Shown one piece after another: positions 1 through 12,510 of a stretch of DNA of 64,000 nucleotides; the stretch's first letter is position 1, and each line of letters starts with the position of its first letter. The notes beneath the pieces were generated by a model. That model was given only the letters and a program-made list of their open reading frames with translations. It was not told the DNA's origin and made no database searches. The stretch lies in assembly GCA_022695795.1 (NCBI GenBank), contig MU404096.1, positions 124,001-188,000 of the forward strand, in the 5' to 3' direction. The DNA comes from Biscogniauxia marginata. Taxonomy: Eukaryota; Ascomycota; Sordariomycetes; Xylariales; Xylariaceae. A program made the position numbers and the translations under genes.

Positions 1-240
1 ATTTGGTGTGAGGATGGCGTCTGCAAGTTACCTACCGACCCCCGTCCAGATCCATACCCAACCGGCCACGCTCTCTTCCTGCTTGATAACCGTACCGACT
101 TCGGACCAAATCACTGGGATGAATACCTCGATATCAACAAGATGACGTTCCGTCATATGCCCGGTAATCATTTCTCCATGATGCACGGTAATCTTGCTAA
201 GCAACTTGGCGGGTTCCTAAAGGAGGGCATCCACCTATAA
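1..240 (+). CDS. Non-reducing polyketide synthase, 3' end (thioesterase domain), partial
   Basis: The window opens inside a coding exon that is in frame from base 1 and stops with TAA at 238-240, giving the last 79 residues. They match the end of the thioesterase/Claisen-cyclase domain of fungal non-reducing PKSs: an N-R-T-D-F-G-P-N block at residues 30-37 and G-N-H-F-S-M-M at residues 55-61. His57 is the probable third member of the Ser-Asp-His triad. Enzymes of this type make aromatic products such as 1,3,6,8-tetrahydroxynaphthalene (T4HN) by cyclisation and release on the TE domain. The downstream T4HN reductase and CMR1-type regulator make a DHN-melanin PKS the best reading. The ketosynthase, acyltransferase and ACP domains lie outside the window, so product assignment rests on context. 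Confidence 0.85.
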   Translation: MWCEDGVCKLPTDPRPDPYPTGHALFLLDNRTDFGPNHWDEYLDINKMTFRHMPGNHFSMMHGNLAKQLGGFLKEGIHL

Positions 241-1859
241 AACTGCTCTAATTTCTTACCTTATCACTCGTCAATTTCTTTGGAATGAAACACGGATATC
301 ATGCTGTAAATGTCAGTTATATGAACGGTCACGCTCCTTGTATAACACCACCACCGTCGGGTACGATCAAGCTTAATGTTGGTACGGACGCTATTGGCTA
401 GACTAGATGTGGTACGATGAGTATATAAGTGTTTGCATTTTTTAAAGCATCGGGTAATATTGTCCATAGACAAGTTGGTGGCGTATTGTGTTTCACGGAT
501 ATTGGGGATCATCTCTCGTCTCCTAGTTGGCTTGGAGACATGCCGAGAAGACTGGGGACCTAGGACTAGGTACAACTTACAATTCAAAGTCGTTCGGAAT
601 AATATATCTGTCTGCTTATTTTCCTCCAACGTGATTAGAAGATCGGCCGTTAAACACCGAAGCTAGCATTTAATAGTTGGTTCGAACTTGGTGATTCAGA
701 CGATGAGGTGTTTACGGAGCCTTTGTAGAACCCTTATTTTCCATCCATTTCAACCTTTGCCGCGATCCTCCGGAAAAGATTTTTCACTCTCCATCGATTT
801 ATTCATCTGTCAGTCGATTATTTCATTATTCCTCGTTTTCTTCAACGTTCTTTTTCAGTGCTTAATATTCTTTAAACTACTAGTTGTTCACATTAACATT
901 CTCCCTTATAAAAATCAGACCTGTATTTTATCAATTATCATGTAGCTTCTTTCGGTAGTTCAAGTAAAATCAACTTATATTAGCTCAAGTTTAGTACCAA
1001 CTTGATTGCTTAAATAGCAAGATACGTGTTTCTCGTTCTTCAAGTTGAGTCTTGGGTATATAGAGGGTGACTAAAGAAATACTATAACGGTAAGGTGGTG
1101 CTAGTATATAAACACCTTCGTTGTCCCTTTCTTGTACATTTAGTGTTCATGATTTTGAGGCTTTTACGTCAACGTATCATGCAGTTCTCGGCATCATTGG
1201 CTAGGATATGTGTCTGTGAGATAGTCATTATTGATCGAGAGACAAAATACGACGTCTCTCGCTCCACCACAGTACTTTGATATCAGAAACATTCCTTAAT
1301 GGCTACCCAGAAGGATGCAGCATAGGGGAAAAGAACGTCCCCGACTCGTGACCAACTTAGTAACACTCGCTCGTTTGTACCACATGAGCCACTCCTCTCA
1401 GAGATAGCTACATACCTACGTACGATGACTACGTCAGTAGTAGTAACCTACCCTGGGTAGATGCAGTCAGCAACTGCCAAAGGAGAAAAAAAGCGCACTT
1501 CTTTTGCAAGCATAAAGGCCTTATGATCACTACGTGCGGCTCTCAACTACCTATAGCATTTAAGTTTTCTTCCGCCTTGTCTTTTCGTTTACTATAGTGA
1601 GATGTACGGTGTTATCGGCCCTTTCCAGAGCCAAGCCGGGTCGTTACATATATCATCAGCACGTTTGAGACCCGGGGCTCTGGGTCATCCAGGCATATCC
1701 ATCCTTCGTCTCCGGGATCGGTCGAACGCCATTGGGGGAAAAAAGAAACGGACGGTTCGCAGAACGAGGTATGGTCCCTTTCTCCCCCAGCCACCCCGCC
1801 CCCCCTCCCCCCCTTCGTACGTTTTGTCTCTCATCTTGTGCTCGGTAGTTGGTAGTTTA

Positions 1860-1900
1860 CAAAAGAAGAAAAGAAAAAAAAAGGAAAAGAAAAAAGAAAC
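1860..1900 (+). repeat. Purine (A/G) tract
   Basis: About 40 bases of nearly pure A and G, following a C-rich stretch (about 1785-1815). Simple sequence, with no gene attached. Confidence 0.85.
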
Positions 1901-2260
1901 ACCAATTTTTCCCGCCGATCACTGTATCCGCGATGCGTGGCACGAGATTGACTTTTGCCTATCTTATCTTCTCTCTCTCTCTCTAGTACACACCAAGGAT
2001 TCCCCAAAATGCCGGCGACCAGAGACCGATTCGACCATATATATTATCTGCTGCTCTTTTTTTTTGTCTGTGGTGTCGCCGAGGTGTTTCGCACGTGCTA
2101 TGCGCCGATGATCGTCATGTGGTTTTTTTTTCTTTCCACCCCCTTCGCCCCTTCGCCCCTTCGTCCTTAACCACCATCGCCGAAGCCGAGAAACAATGGA
2201 TTGCATTATCGTATGTATCGGTGCTTCAACCCCACCGCTCACCGTCCCCTACGTATTGGG

Positions 2261-2330
2261 GGTGCGGTGTGTGTATGTGCGTATGTGTGCGAGTGCGGTA
2301 TGTGTGTCTGTGTGTGTCTGTGTACGTTTT
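2261..2330 (+). repeat. GT-rich microsatellite
   Basis: An imperfect GT/GTAT-rich run of roughly 65 bases. It lies in non-coding DNA and makes the spurious Cys/Val-rich translations seen here. Confidence 0.8.
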
Positions 2331-2493
2331 AATTATGCCGTGTTGATCACCAAGGCATATTGTGTATGGTCGATCCATTCGATAGCGTGGATAATATGTA
2401 TCACAAAAGCAAAGGTATGCACAACGTCGGGAGTTTGCATAGCTTCATGTAAGTGTCTCGACAGAGATGCTTCTCAAGTCAGAAAGTAACAAC

Positions 2494-2549
2494 AGCGGCG
2501 GCGGCGGCGGAACTACATCGCCGTCGGCGTCGGCAGCAGCAGCAGCAGG
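2494..2549 (+). repeat. GGC and CAG trinucleotide repeats
   Basis: A GGC run (about 2496-2509) followed 25 bases later by a CAG run (about 2533-2547). No protein of recognisable family is encoded in any frame across them. Confidence 0.8.
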
Positions 2550-3600
2550 CCAAAACTCGCTATACACACATACATGTGTGCACGACATCTCAAGAAACAA
2601 AGAAGGGATGCCGAATTGATTAGGTGGGCTCCTATTTCTTATTTCTAAGCACATCGCACGATATAGCATGGACCCGGCTGCACCGCGTTGTGCGTTCTGC
2701 GTTGCCACACCATTTGGGCAGACGCACCATCCGGGTCGTTGGGTTGAAACGACGAGAATAAACATGAGGACCTCGTACCAAGTTAGGTAAGCAGTTCGTC
2801 TCCTAATCGCTATTTTATCCTTAAGGTTCGTGTCCCTGGAACCGGTAACGTCGTTAACGTTCTGGCGTTCTCGTAACTTCTAGCATTGTCGACCCATGCT
2901 ATATCGGCAGACCAAAGGTTGAAACGCACACATTAAACTAGAATCCTGCTATCCAGCGCTGGCTTTCCGTGCGGATACGCGTTGCGTGTGTGCGTGTGTG
3001 CATCTTTGCTTCAGAAATATTGAAAAAAGGTCTCACAGTCTGCAAAACCCCACGCCTCGTGTTCTCGTGCTATATACGAAAGAGGCCCGGCGCACGCTGT
3101 GTCTCACGGCAAGTGGCATGTCATGTACGTAGTCTGTATATTGGTCGCACATCACCTCAGATACCCAGGACCGACACGCAAAAGGTGGTGGCAAGTAAAG
3201 TCCGCGGCACGAACCCCAAAAGCGCTGTAACACGACATGCTATGAACGCATGCAAAGGAGAAACACCACGTTTGCATTCTACAAGTCCCTAGCGTGTGCA
3301 ACGGTCCTCACAGCTTCATAATGCGGGAGAGACAAGGATTGGTTGAAATTCGTCAACGCAACAGCACGTGTCACGACAGTCAATAGGCCGTGACTAGTGA
3401 TTCTTCGAATAGGCCGAGGGAAAATCAATGTGCCCAGTACACGGGGTTTGCTACAGCGTTATGAGGGCCATAGGACTTTTTTTTTCTTTTTTCGAAAAAC
3501 TAAAAGTATGTTGGATCCAGTATTTATTGTCCGGAGTTCAATCTTGTTGATTACTGTGACTTGCATCGAGATATCTTAATATCGACCTGGTTGACGTCAG

Positions 3601-6600
3601 GACATGGAGCAAGGTCCGGGCTCAATAGGAAAGAGTTTTGATTGTATAGTCGATGAGCTTAGTTCTGGTCACACCATGCCACCATATACAGTGCGACTAG
3701 TTGAGCCGTTCAGGATCGCGACTTGGTCTTACATGTAGCCTAAGTCGTGGCAATATTCCACTTTGTATCCCATCGAGTATATACCACATAGATGATAGGT
3801 ATGGCAGCCATATTTTCAGCATGGGAACACACATCGTAGTAGAGCAAGATACAGTAGGTTCCCCGCGAGATATCCCCGACGCAGCTCATCTCTGTATCCC
3901 AGAGACGGTGGAGTCAAGATCTTCACAGACCCAGCTTGATATGCATTCAAGGATAGCCAACCTGTTGTGGATGCCGCATTGGATCTCGCAGTCTGCAAAG
4001 GTATTTCCACGAGGAACGTATGCTGATCTACAGAGTACTATGACCACTTGCGGACGTAAGAGAATGACTTGAAAGTTATTGCCCGCAGTCTAGTGCAGGG
4101 TTAACTGTGAGACGGGAGAAGAGGTCCTGAAGCTGGCTGTTCTGCTGCGTAACCAGGGGCGACAATGGAATTTAGAGCAGCTATCAATCTCTTGCAGTAT
4201 GGGTATACTTCTGCCTTCCATTCTCATGAGGGATTAAACACACAATGGTCACCTTGAGCTAGATTCGACCATTTCTAGTTTCGGTATAACTTAACCTACT
4301 AAGCCGTTGTGCATTAATAATAACTGAGAAATCTCGGCCTCGCATGTGAAAAATGATCCCTTGGGTTACCTTGCCTATTTCCGGGCATCGAAAGCTATAC
4401 CACGACCACAGACAGGCGGGGATAGTTCACTTCAGCAGTCCTCCTTGGGGTCTAGTAGAAGATTCAGATCACAGTGGAGATCCACAGTCAAGAGTGTCCT
4501 GCACCATGCATCTAATCCTACCCACCGGGATGTGCCTAGGTCACGGTGAAAAGTATCCGGTATAGTCTGCTGATATCAAGACGTACAGTACTGAAATGTG
4601 TGTATAATGACGCATTTACTTTCGAAAAGTCAATAGCTATACTTCGTATCAGGAATGACCCGGTAGAAATAATGGAAAGGTGTGAAGGAATATAAGAGTT
4701 GTCGACTTCAGTTACTGAAGCTTAGTCATATTCTACCAACAGCTTTCATAGAAAGATTTCATAATCGATGACACCCGTTTTCAGACTACATCCTGCCACC
4801 GGTATTGATGGTTATTTGTGCTCAATGAGTAAAGGATGCCCATGGCCACGCAGAACGGCGGCTGAATCCAACTAATCCTCGACCAATGTTGTACCCTGGT
4901 CGCGGTTCCCCAAAACTGTATGGCAGTGTTGCGTTGCATATGGACAAACCCGGTTGGAAAGCTGCTGCAGGAGTTGCGAATGACAAGGGTATCCCATTCT
5001 CGGTATGGGGAGATGTCGACACTAAGCTCGATGCTGCAGCTGATCCTTTTCTTCTTCTCACTCAGCAACTCGCGAGGGCTAAACCAATCTTGGATAGCTC
5101 CTAGCTGTCTCTGTAGACTCATCCCAATACGGTAATCGATTGAGGGTAGAGATATCATCGTTGCTAAGTCGCAGAGGTGGAGTTCAGCCCGGATCTTAGA
5201 TCTGTATGTTTATCTGAGGCATCATCTATCTATCGGATGACCTTCATGATTATTACCATGGAGGCGAATGCCGTCGATTTAAAAAATGATTCCCATATCT
5301 GTAAAACCAGTGGACCATGGTCTTCTAGCGTTGCGAAGGCGCCACGTCGCCGGTTCCTATTCCGATCTCAGCTTGGCTATTTCTTAAGGAGGCCAGTCTA
5401 CGCGGAATTGGGAGTATCGAGGTATAGTATGCAACGGAACTAATCCAATACAAATTGACCAAACTGTGAATCCCAGCGAGGGGGAAGGGATAAAGACGTG
5501 CTGCAGAAAACAGGAGTTTCCTTTCCCTCAAGCTTTCAATGGACACTTCCTAAGGGGGAGTGTTTTGTTGAATCTCAGGGCCGTAGCATCGATGATCACG
5601 ACATCATGCCCTAAACTGCGGCCTTTAATATGCTTGAATCAAGCAAGCAGTTGATAGTTTGAAGTATAGGTCATTTAAAGAATTTTATGTAAAATAAGTA
5701 TGTGCATAATTTACCCTGATTATTCTTGTGCGTGCATTTCTCAGTAGAAGCGTAGTAGAGTAGCCTGCCTACCTAATACAATATATTGATGGCGTGTGGC
5801 GTAAGCGAGCCGCTTCACATTCGCAGCCGTGACTGAGGCAGCGGGTAGGGAGGGGGCTAGAGCCACTACCCATGAGCTGAAAAGCAGCCAAGAACGATTC
5901 GATCATTGACGAATGTTCAACCAGTCTCGCTGCATATGTGAAGTTGAAGCACGCAACGGACAGGGGTGTACCTGGCATAGGCAATAGCAGTGCCTTGGTA
6001 AGAGCAGCTCAACAGTTTTACATAAAAACACACTGGGCGGATGACCTTCATGATTCCAGTGAGCGATCTTATCGTTATTTTTTAAATCACGAATTCGAGC
6101 TTGTGGGACATGACGAAATCAACTTGATTCAGTGGTAAAAATACTGTCGAGCAACAAGAAACTCTGAGCTGTGCAAAATGAAATCGAGTAAAAGGAACGA
6201 TCGATTCTCGCTAATGGAGATATCGAGGTCTCGTAAATCTTGGAGGCAAAGGTAGGTAGAAGATAAGAACGAAGGTGGAATGGTCTTTCTGACTTGTTCG
6301 TCTTCCAGGTAGATAGCTTAGCTTGGGAATACAACTAATAACTATCAATTCGATATAAAAACTCAACGAGGTAAGCTATACCTTGACGGAGGTCCGGGAA
6401 TTCGAGGAAGCGGGATGCGTCGGGTGTCTAACACGGTGTGTTGCACCCTAGGTATAGTTTGTTGGGCAGGGCACTTATACCGTATCCGCGGGGAGGTGAA
6501 CAACATGTTCTTTTGAAGCTGGGTCCATAGCCTAAGATTCGGTATTCATGAAACTGATAAGTTTCGAGGGGATTTGGCGCGGAAGAAGCCTAGGCGACAC

Positions 6601-9045
6601 GGGTAGACTCTAGACCGTGATGCGTAATCTGACCCGGCAACGGTGCAGTATCTATACATCGTTGAAGAAGAATTGATTCGTATGTCACACAAGCATCGAC
6701 TGTCGAATTGGGGGGAAAACGTGGCCGTGTCTTAAGCATGTGAATACAGTGTTATCAGGGTAGCATTGGAAGATCTCGTAGGGCTGCGTTGAGCAGCGAC
6801 GACAAGGTCTTGACCTGGAAAAGGTATCATCAGAAGCGGAGAAAGACGTAGATCCTAGCCATCGTAGCTTGGAGGGGCCGAAGAGATGGGTTGATACTTG
6901 AGCCGCTTCCTCTTGGTTACGAGGTCCGGTTAGCAAGCGACGCGATGTGATGTTAGGTATCTGTCTTGCATGGGGGAAGTGGAGGACGCGCAATGATGGA
7001 GACGGGATGCAGCGATGAGGCCCACTAAACCCACTACATTGCATATGTTATTCCGAGCCGAAGGACCGTGCATTGGATCGAACTGCCCCACATATTAGGT
7101 ACCTAGTGCCTGTTTGCCTATCCCCCCCAAGAGCCCGTAGGGAGCTTAAGTTTCCATCTTGGACCTTACACAATACCTTATTAGTATCACATCTACCTAC
7201 TTCGAAACGACGCTAATGACATAGAGAAAACAATCAGTATCTCGGAACTATGAACTTGCTGATCCTTTTACCCTTTTCTTCAACTTCTTCAACCCCCCCT
7301 CCCCCCCCTATCCCAGCCGGAAACTAGGCAGGTAAAAGAAATAAACAAAAAAGACTACAGGCTTTCCCCAGCTCAAGTCGAAGTCAGTTATCTTGATTAC
7401 CTTATCAACCTTTTCAGCTTGGAAATGTCTAAACTGCTCCGGGGGCAAATGAGGTCGTCATTCCTCGGGCCCGAGCCGCACTCCTAACTCGATCAGTCAT
7501 TGTTCATTCAATGTAAAGTCGTTTGAAACACACGAACAAGACACCGATGGAGCTCTGGACAAACCTGCATGCAACCTCATGGGCTCTAGTCTACCTGGTC
7601 TAATCCCGCTGCGATACACCTCATCACGGCACAAGCCCACCACTCCAGCCTGCCTAGTTGGAGAGTATGCATATATCGTCGACGCCCTATCCTAGTGTCC
7701 TCTTCGGGTTTGGGATCTTTGCTTCTTTTCTGCTATTCGTTTCCTTCGCCTGTAGGCGATTTTCTGCTTCCGGCTAGCGTCAGGTTTTCCTCTCTATCCC
7801 GTCTTACATGCTCTCTTATCTCCACCCCGAATGGTTTCATAGCTTCTCCCTACAATGGTGTGGGTGTCTGCCCTTTATCATGGCTCCCTTGGGTTCTCCC
7901 AATGTACACTAACGTAACCCTGTGTTGTAACTATATGCATGTGCGGGTTACTACACGTTCTGACCCTACGTTCCCTCAACACCCATGTTCGCGCTGACTG
8001 CTTACCCACGACTTAACTCACAAGATCTAAGGTACAAGACAGGCATACCGAATGCTGAGTTCAAGTTGTCTCGAGACAAAGTTAGTAAATTATAATGCTC
8101 ATTGACACTGGCGTACTTTTGGGCATCACAATATTTCCTTCCTCGTGTTCCTCTAAAGCTACAATCTTCAACGTCTAACGAAGATCTGCAGTCTTTTTAA
8201 CTCCAATTACCGATAGCCTTTACTCAGCTAGGATATCTAGCTACCGGCGTTCCTATTCGCGGTGCCACACACGTATCCTGCCGCAGCCAACATGTCTGCT
8301 AATAATGGTGCTGACTACCACATACATAGTCTGCCTGACAAGGACCTGGGGTTCAGCCATCCCAGTACCTCCCAGCACACACCCTGGTAGCTACATCTAC
8401 CTAGTCCACAAATGCGAACATGAGCAGGTCGAGGTCTGTCTGTCCCTCTTACTTGACGCATGCTGGATCCGCTCAACCCCACGGCCCCTTTGACCACCAA
8501 CACTACTTTCTCTCTCTAACAGCATACGCCTCCCAAGTGGGCTGTCTCCCTCTCTGCCTTTTCTCCTAAGGCCTAATCAGGTTTGAGGCAGTCCCCTGAT
8601 CCTTTTAACCGGCACCCTCACAGTTTATGTAGACTCTCTCTCATCTGTGGCTAGTCTCTGCATGTCGTTTTGCCTTCTATCTCGTCGACATCCTGCCAGG
8701 TTGTCTACCAGGTTGTCCAGCTCCCTTCCCTTCGCTTTTGCCTTTCTGTACATCTGTTGATGAGGATGACATATGCTTTTGTACTGCGTAAGCATAGCGG
8801 CGGTTCAGCCCCCTCCCTTGCTCATGTCTAGGCCCCCCCTTCGACTTATATCCTCATCGTAAGCACCGTACTCTTATTCTTCTGTGTAAAAGTCTTCTGT
8901 CGTACGAAGCGCACATCCTATATTACCACCCCCGCTACCTCTACCTGACTTCTTACAAAATCATGCCCACGGTCGTCCTGCCTCACGATTAAATCTCTTT
9001 ACCGGGAACGACCTTCTTCGTCCTTCCCCAACAGCTGATAGCGCT
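3601..9045. other. Gene-poor interval upstream of the AflR-type regulator
   Basis: Apart from the possible HET-like relic, no gene is recognised. Many short frames broken in all registers suggest old, mutated sequence. An 18-base string (CGGATGACCTTCATGATT) occurs twice, near 5234 and 6038. From about 7250 onward the plus strand becomes pyrimidine-rich, with C runs at 7292-7310 and CT-rich DNA up to 9045. That is typical of promoter and 5' leader DNA, here presumably of the regulator that starts at 9046. Confidence 0.5.
3815..4200 (-). pseudogene. Possible relic of a HET-like (heterokaryon incompatibility) gene
   Basis: Read on the minus strand, the stretch from about 4080 to 3900 gives an open segment F-Q-V-I-L-L-R-P-Q-V-V-I-V-L-C, then V-P-R-G-N-T-F-A-D-C. 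This resembles the 'FQE-V-hydrophobic-V-x-C-G ... W-x-x-F' segment that follows the RxWTxQE motif in HET-domain proteins. Upstream (about 4190-4140) the same strand has P-W-L-R-S-R-T in a different frame. An in-frame stop at about 3896 and the frame changes mark it as broken if real. The match is from memory and short, so another fungal family is possible. Confidence 0.3.
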
Positions 9046-10317
9046 ATGATAATGGCTACCCCTACAAAGTCACGTCAGCCTCGTCTTCGAGCATCGTGCG
9101 ATGGATGCTTCTTGGCTAAGGTCAAGTGCTCTAAAGCGAGGCCAATTTGTTCCCGTTGCCTGGCCTGTGGCATAGAGTGTCGATATTCGCCGTCAAGCAG
9201 GGCAGGAAAGCCTAAGTCTGACCATAATGGAAACTCGCGTACGAATAGTCACCACGATCTCCATCAACTACATGGCTTAGGAGAGGACAGGTCCATCACG
9301 TATCCCATGACACACCAAGCACCACCGGAACACATGTTTCGGATCGACACGGGATGGACTACTCCACCTACCAGTGTTGATGGAAACATGAGCCGAAATC
9401 CCTCCATATCCACCGGTCTATCAATGCTGAAAGTCGAGGACGGATCAATGAGCGACCAAGATCCGATGTCAGCACCACCGGAGATGTACCCAACCACGAT
9501 GCCTTGGACCCCTCCCACGGATCTCTCGTGCACAGCATTCGCCGATGTTCCCGTAACGACGGCTCATATGTCCGACGCACATATACGATCTCAATCGTTT
9601 GACATGGCTATGAGCGGTACGGCGGTGCCATGGGCAGATTCTATTCCACATGACATGATTCCCTATTCGCAGGTACCAACGCCGGGCAGTATGGCTTCGA
9701 CTTATTTTTCTAGCCCAACAGACACGACGGCCATACGACCCGCAGCCCTGCGGCAGAGATCTTCATCTTCAACGATCAATGCGGGCTCCTGCACATGTTT
9801 TACAGTCTGTCTACAATCACTGCAAGCCCTACATAATGCCTCTTCGCCTGCCTCTCCACCATTCGATCTCGTTTTGTCTCTCAACCGCAAGGCAGTCGAG
9901 GGGTGTGCCGCTATGCTGGTATGCACTAAGTGCTTCAGTCGGTCGGGGACACACACTGCTACTATGCTTCTCGCAACCGTCATTGGCAAAATCACCGCTT
10001 TCTACAAGCATGCTTTATATTCCTATTTTGAAAATGGCAACATGGGTATCGCCCACAATAATTCCGGCAACACCTTGGGTGTGAGCTTTGGGGTGTATCA
10101 ACTTAACGGGGAAGATGGAAAATGGTTGGAGCTTGAGATTTTATCACGGGAGCTTCGCAAGCTGGAAGAAGTCTACGCTAAATTCCGGGAGATTTGCACC
10201 GACTTGTCCGATGACCCTGAAATCACCCAGGCGATGATTAGACACCTAGGTCAGAACATCGGCTCTACACTAGAGGTGATCAATCATAAAAAAGGTGATA
10301 TGACGTTTGCTGTTTGA
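9046..10317 (+). CDS. AflR-type Zn2Cys6 transcription factor (melanin-cluster regulator candidate)
   Basis: This is a single-exon gene of 423 residues. The N-terminus carries a Zn2Cys6 binuclear cluster with Cys18, 21, 28, 35, 38 and 45 (C-x2-C-x6-C-x6-C-x2-C-x6-C), followed by an R-A-G-K-P-K basic linker, as in AflR proteins that bind palindromic TCG/CGA sites. The middle (about 60-240) is Ser/Thr/Pro/Met-rich and probably disordered. The C-terminal third, about 248-420, starts with a Cys-rich [14 protein letters not shown] segment typical of the AflR C-terminal domain. Two in-frame ATGs (9046, 9052) could start translation. It lies between the PKS end and the T4HN reductase, so control of these genes is likely. 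In Pestalotiopsis fici the melanin locus also carries two regulators (PfmaF, PfmaH); equating this one with PfmaH is inference. Confidence 0.88.
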   Translation: MIMATPTKSRQPRLRASCDGCFLAKVKCSKARPICSRCLACGIECRYSPSSRAGKPKSDHNGNSRTNSHHDLHQLHGLGEDRSITYPMTHQAPPEHMFRIDTGWTTPPTSVDGNMSRNPSISTGLSMLKVEDGSMSDQDPMSAPPEMYPTTMPWTPPTDLSCTAFADVPVTTAHMSDAHIRSQSFDMAMSGTAVPWADSIPHDMIPYSQVPTPGSMASTYFSSPTDTTAIRPAALRQRSSSSTINAGSCTCFTVCLQSLQALHNASSPASPPFDLVLSLNRKAVEGCAAMLVCTKCFSRSGTHTATMLLATVIGKITAFYKHALYSYFENGNMGIAHNNSGNTLGVSFGVYQLNGEDGKWLELEILSRELRKLEEVYAKFREICTDLSDDPEITQAMIRHLGQNIGSTLEVINHKKGDMTFAV

Positions 10318-12224
10318 TGGTTTAGTGAGTTTTGCCCAATGTTTCAGCGGTAAACACCAATCCAGGCCTACATGGGAAGAGGTCTACAGTTTCGAGGACA
10401 CGATAGAAGGCTGTGGATTCTTGTTGTTAAGTGTTGACCGAGACCGAAACTAAATAATAATAATTGCTGGCACCTTTTTCAATACAGTACGCGACCATCA
10501 CGACAAGCATCGCAGGGGAGTGTCTAGATGATCTAGATGGCGATATAATGGAGAGGCAGTTAAGGTTCGAGGTATTTTTGCTTTCTTAGGTAAAGGAAGG
10601 AGTGTATCGGTATGAGAATCCGATGGGATAGGAGAGTGAATATTCTCGACTCGGCATATCGGGCTTTCTTTATCAACTACTGGGGGGGGCGCTTTCAGTA
10701 TCCTTGGGCATTGTGGTTGGTCCTTTCATTGCAGATATACTGGACAGCTATTCCACATTTGTCATATTGCGAGACGATATATCAATGTGCTGGCCATCGT
10801 CAGGGTGCATGACAAGCAGAGACATATGTTTGAGTTGGACTTTGGCTATGTGCGAAATGTATTCGATGCTATACGTTGATTGTGGGTTTTTTTCCTACAC
10901 CGCTCTTCCCTTTTGCGTTTGATTTATCAACTAAAAGACTTCGAGACATAGACGTGTCGTTGATGGAGGCACCAAGACATACACGAAATTTTGTTTCCAA
11001 TTCTAGTATTCCATTGGAAGTTCGGAGAATTATGACCACACAACAAAACAACTAAGACGTTGTCGAACATTAAAGCCACTCGACTTCAAGACTAGCCACT
11101 CTCCTACCCCATCGATCCATGTCACTCTGACAGGGTTTTACGCGAACGGAAATCCAGCCATGGTTCCTGGCCGGGATTGAAATGAAGAATAAAAAATATC
11201 TCATCCTACCTCCAATGCTGGCATATGCGTGCTTCCGGTGTTCCGTGTTTTCGAATGTCAAAAGGTCGTCGACGAATGATTACTTCTGATCATGCAGCCA
11301 GGTCTAGGTGGCAGCCTCCCAAGTTCGATCGGTTTCTAAGCCGAGAACCCTCACGAGTGCCGTCGCTTACCTCTCGCAATACCGTTGAGTGCCATCTTGT
11401 GTGACCGTTGGGGGTATCCATAAGACGTTCCTAGGGCCCTAGTTTCCTGCAAGCCACCACAGTAGATATGTGGTCTCCTCTAATCTCACTTGTGACTGGG
11501 TGAAATGCCAGGAAAGCCCTGTTTGAGTTGCTATATGCTCTCCAGGCATGTAAGATGCAAGGACCCGGCCTTCTTCTCAAGGTCCCAATGCAACCTGGCA
11601 GGGTGCATAGCGGTCTGGACAGGCAGTTAACGAGGGTTCGATGGGAAAAGTCGGAATTGGAAGTGATGATGCCATGCACACCAACACGCTCATATCCTTC
11701 CGATGCGTGTGGCAGTCTCACACTTTCTGGCACCAGACGTGGAACACGTGCTCAAGGCAAGCCGTTACCACTCAACCCCCGGTTCTATACAAGACAACTG
11801 GGTAGTCCTTGTTGACTTAAACCCGTGTCCCATCCGGGGACAATTGTTATACAAATCTAGCTTGAGACAAGAAGGAGTTAGGCATTCACAACATAATATT
11901 GCGATGATAGCTAGCAGGTTTTCCGCCACCCGCCCTGACGGCCCTGTAATCCGTGCACCATTACCACCAGTTACTGAGCCTTGAGATACCAGGTTTCGTA
12001 GCATCGAGGCCAGTAGGGAAAATCTGAAAACATGCATACGTATAGGTAGGACAGCCAACTTAGGAATTTCGCAGAGAGATACTCAAGCTTTGTTGTCCAT
12101 GTTTGGTTCGAGTTGCGTAAGTTTGCAGATAGGATCAATTACAAGATTCGCAGTTACGTGGACCTACGTGCTTCTTACTTCTAACGTCAAAAACACTAAC
12201 ACAAGTCATTTTTCACACATGTCT

Positions 12225-12269
12225 TCACATGTTTTCTTTCTCTTTTTCTTTTTCTTTTCACATGTGAAG
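12225..12269. repeat. Inverted repeat around a pyrimidine tract
   Basis: CTTCACATG at 12225-12233 is repeated in inverted form as CATGTGAAG at about 12261-12269, with a T/C-rich spacer. The right arm overlaps a short palindrome, TTCACATGTGAA. This could form a hairpin; no function is evident. Confidence 0.55.
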
Positions 12270-12433
12270 TGAGTCCGTACCCGAAACAACCAGGAGAAGG
12301 AATTTGTAACTTCAAATCATGATGTATCGCCAACTCTGATGTCGGGGAATTTACGAGGGACAACCCTGACTAAATAGCCAGTTTTGGAATGAGGGACGGA
12401 GAAAGTCGGTTAGTGTTCGTCCCCTGGATCTCA

Positions 12434-12510
12434 TGTTAGCGTTGCTAGCGTTGCTAAGGAAGCTTAGCTTGAGCCTGTCCGTCGGGTTCTACTGCGCTAA
12501 CGTTAGCGCT
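12434..12510. repeat. Cluster of TAGCGTT motifs with a 16-base perfect palindrome
   Basis: Two direct TAGCGTT copies occur in about 12434-12457. Then a perfect palindrome, GCGCTAACGTTAGCGC, lies at 12494-12509 and contains the same core in both orientations. This could be a protein-binding site cluster or the end of a decayed element. No gene lies within 2 kb. Confidence 0.6.

Larger units (their letters stand above)
241..3600. other. Gene-poor interval downstream of the PKS
   Basis: No convincing gene is seen. The interval starts with the presumed PKS 3' UTR and then holds short open frames without recognisable domains. Low-complexity blocks dominate 1740-2550: C-rich, purine, CT, GT, GGC and CAG runs. 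An open frame at 1602-2111 on the plus strand is made mostly of these tracts and is not taken as a gene. Confidence 0.6.

Noticed and set aside
1602..2111. Plus-strand open frame of 169 codons
   Set aside because: It is built largely from C-rich, purine and CT simple repeats, has no domain, and lies in a low-complexity block.
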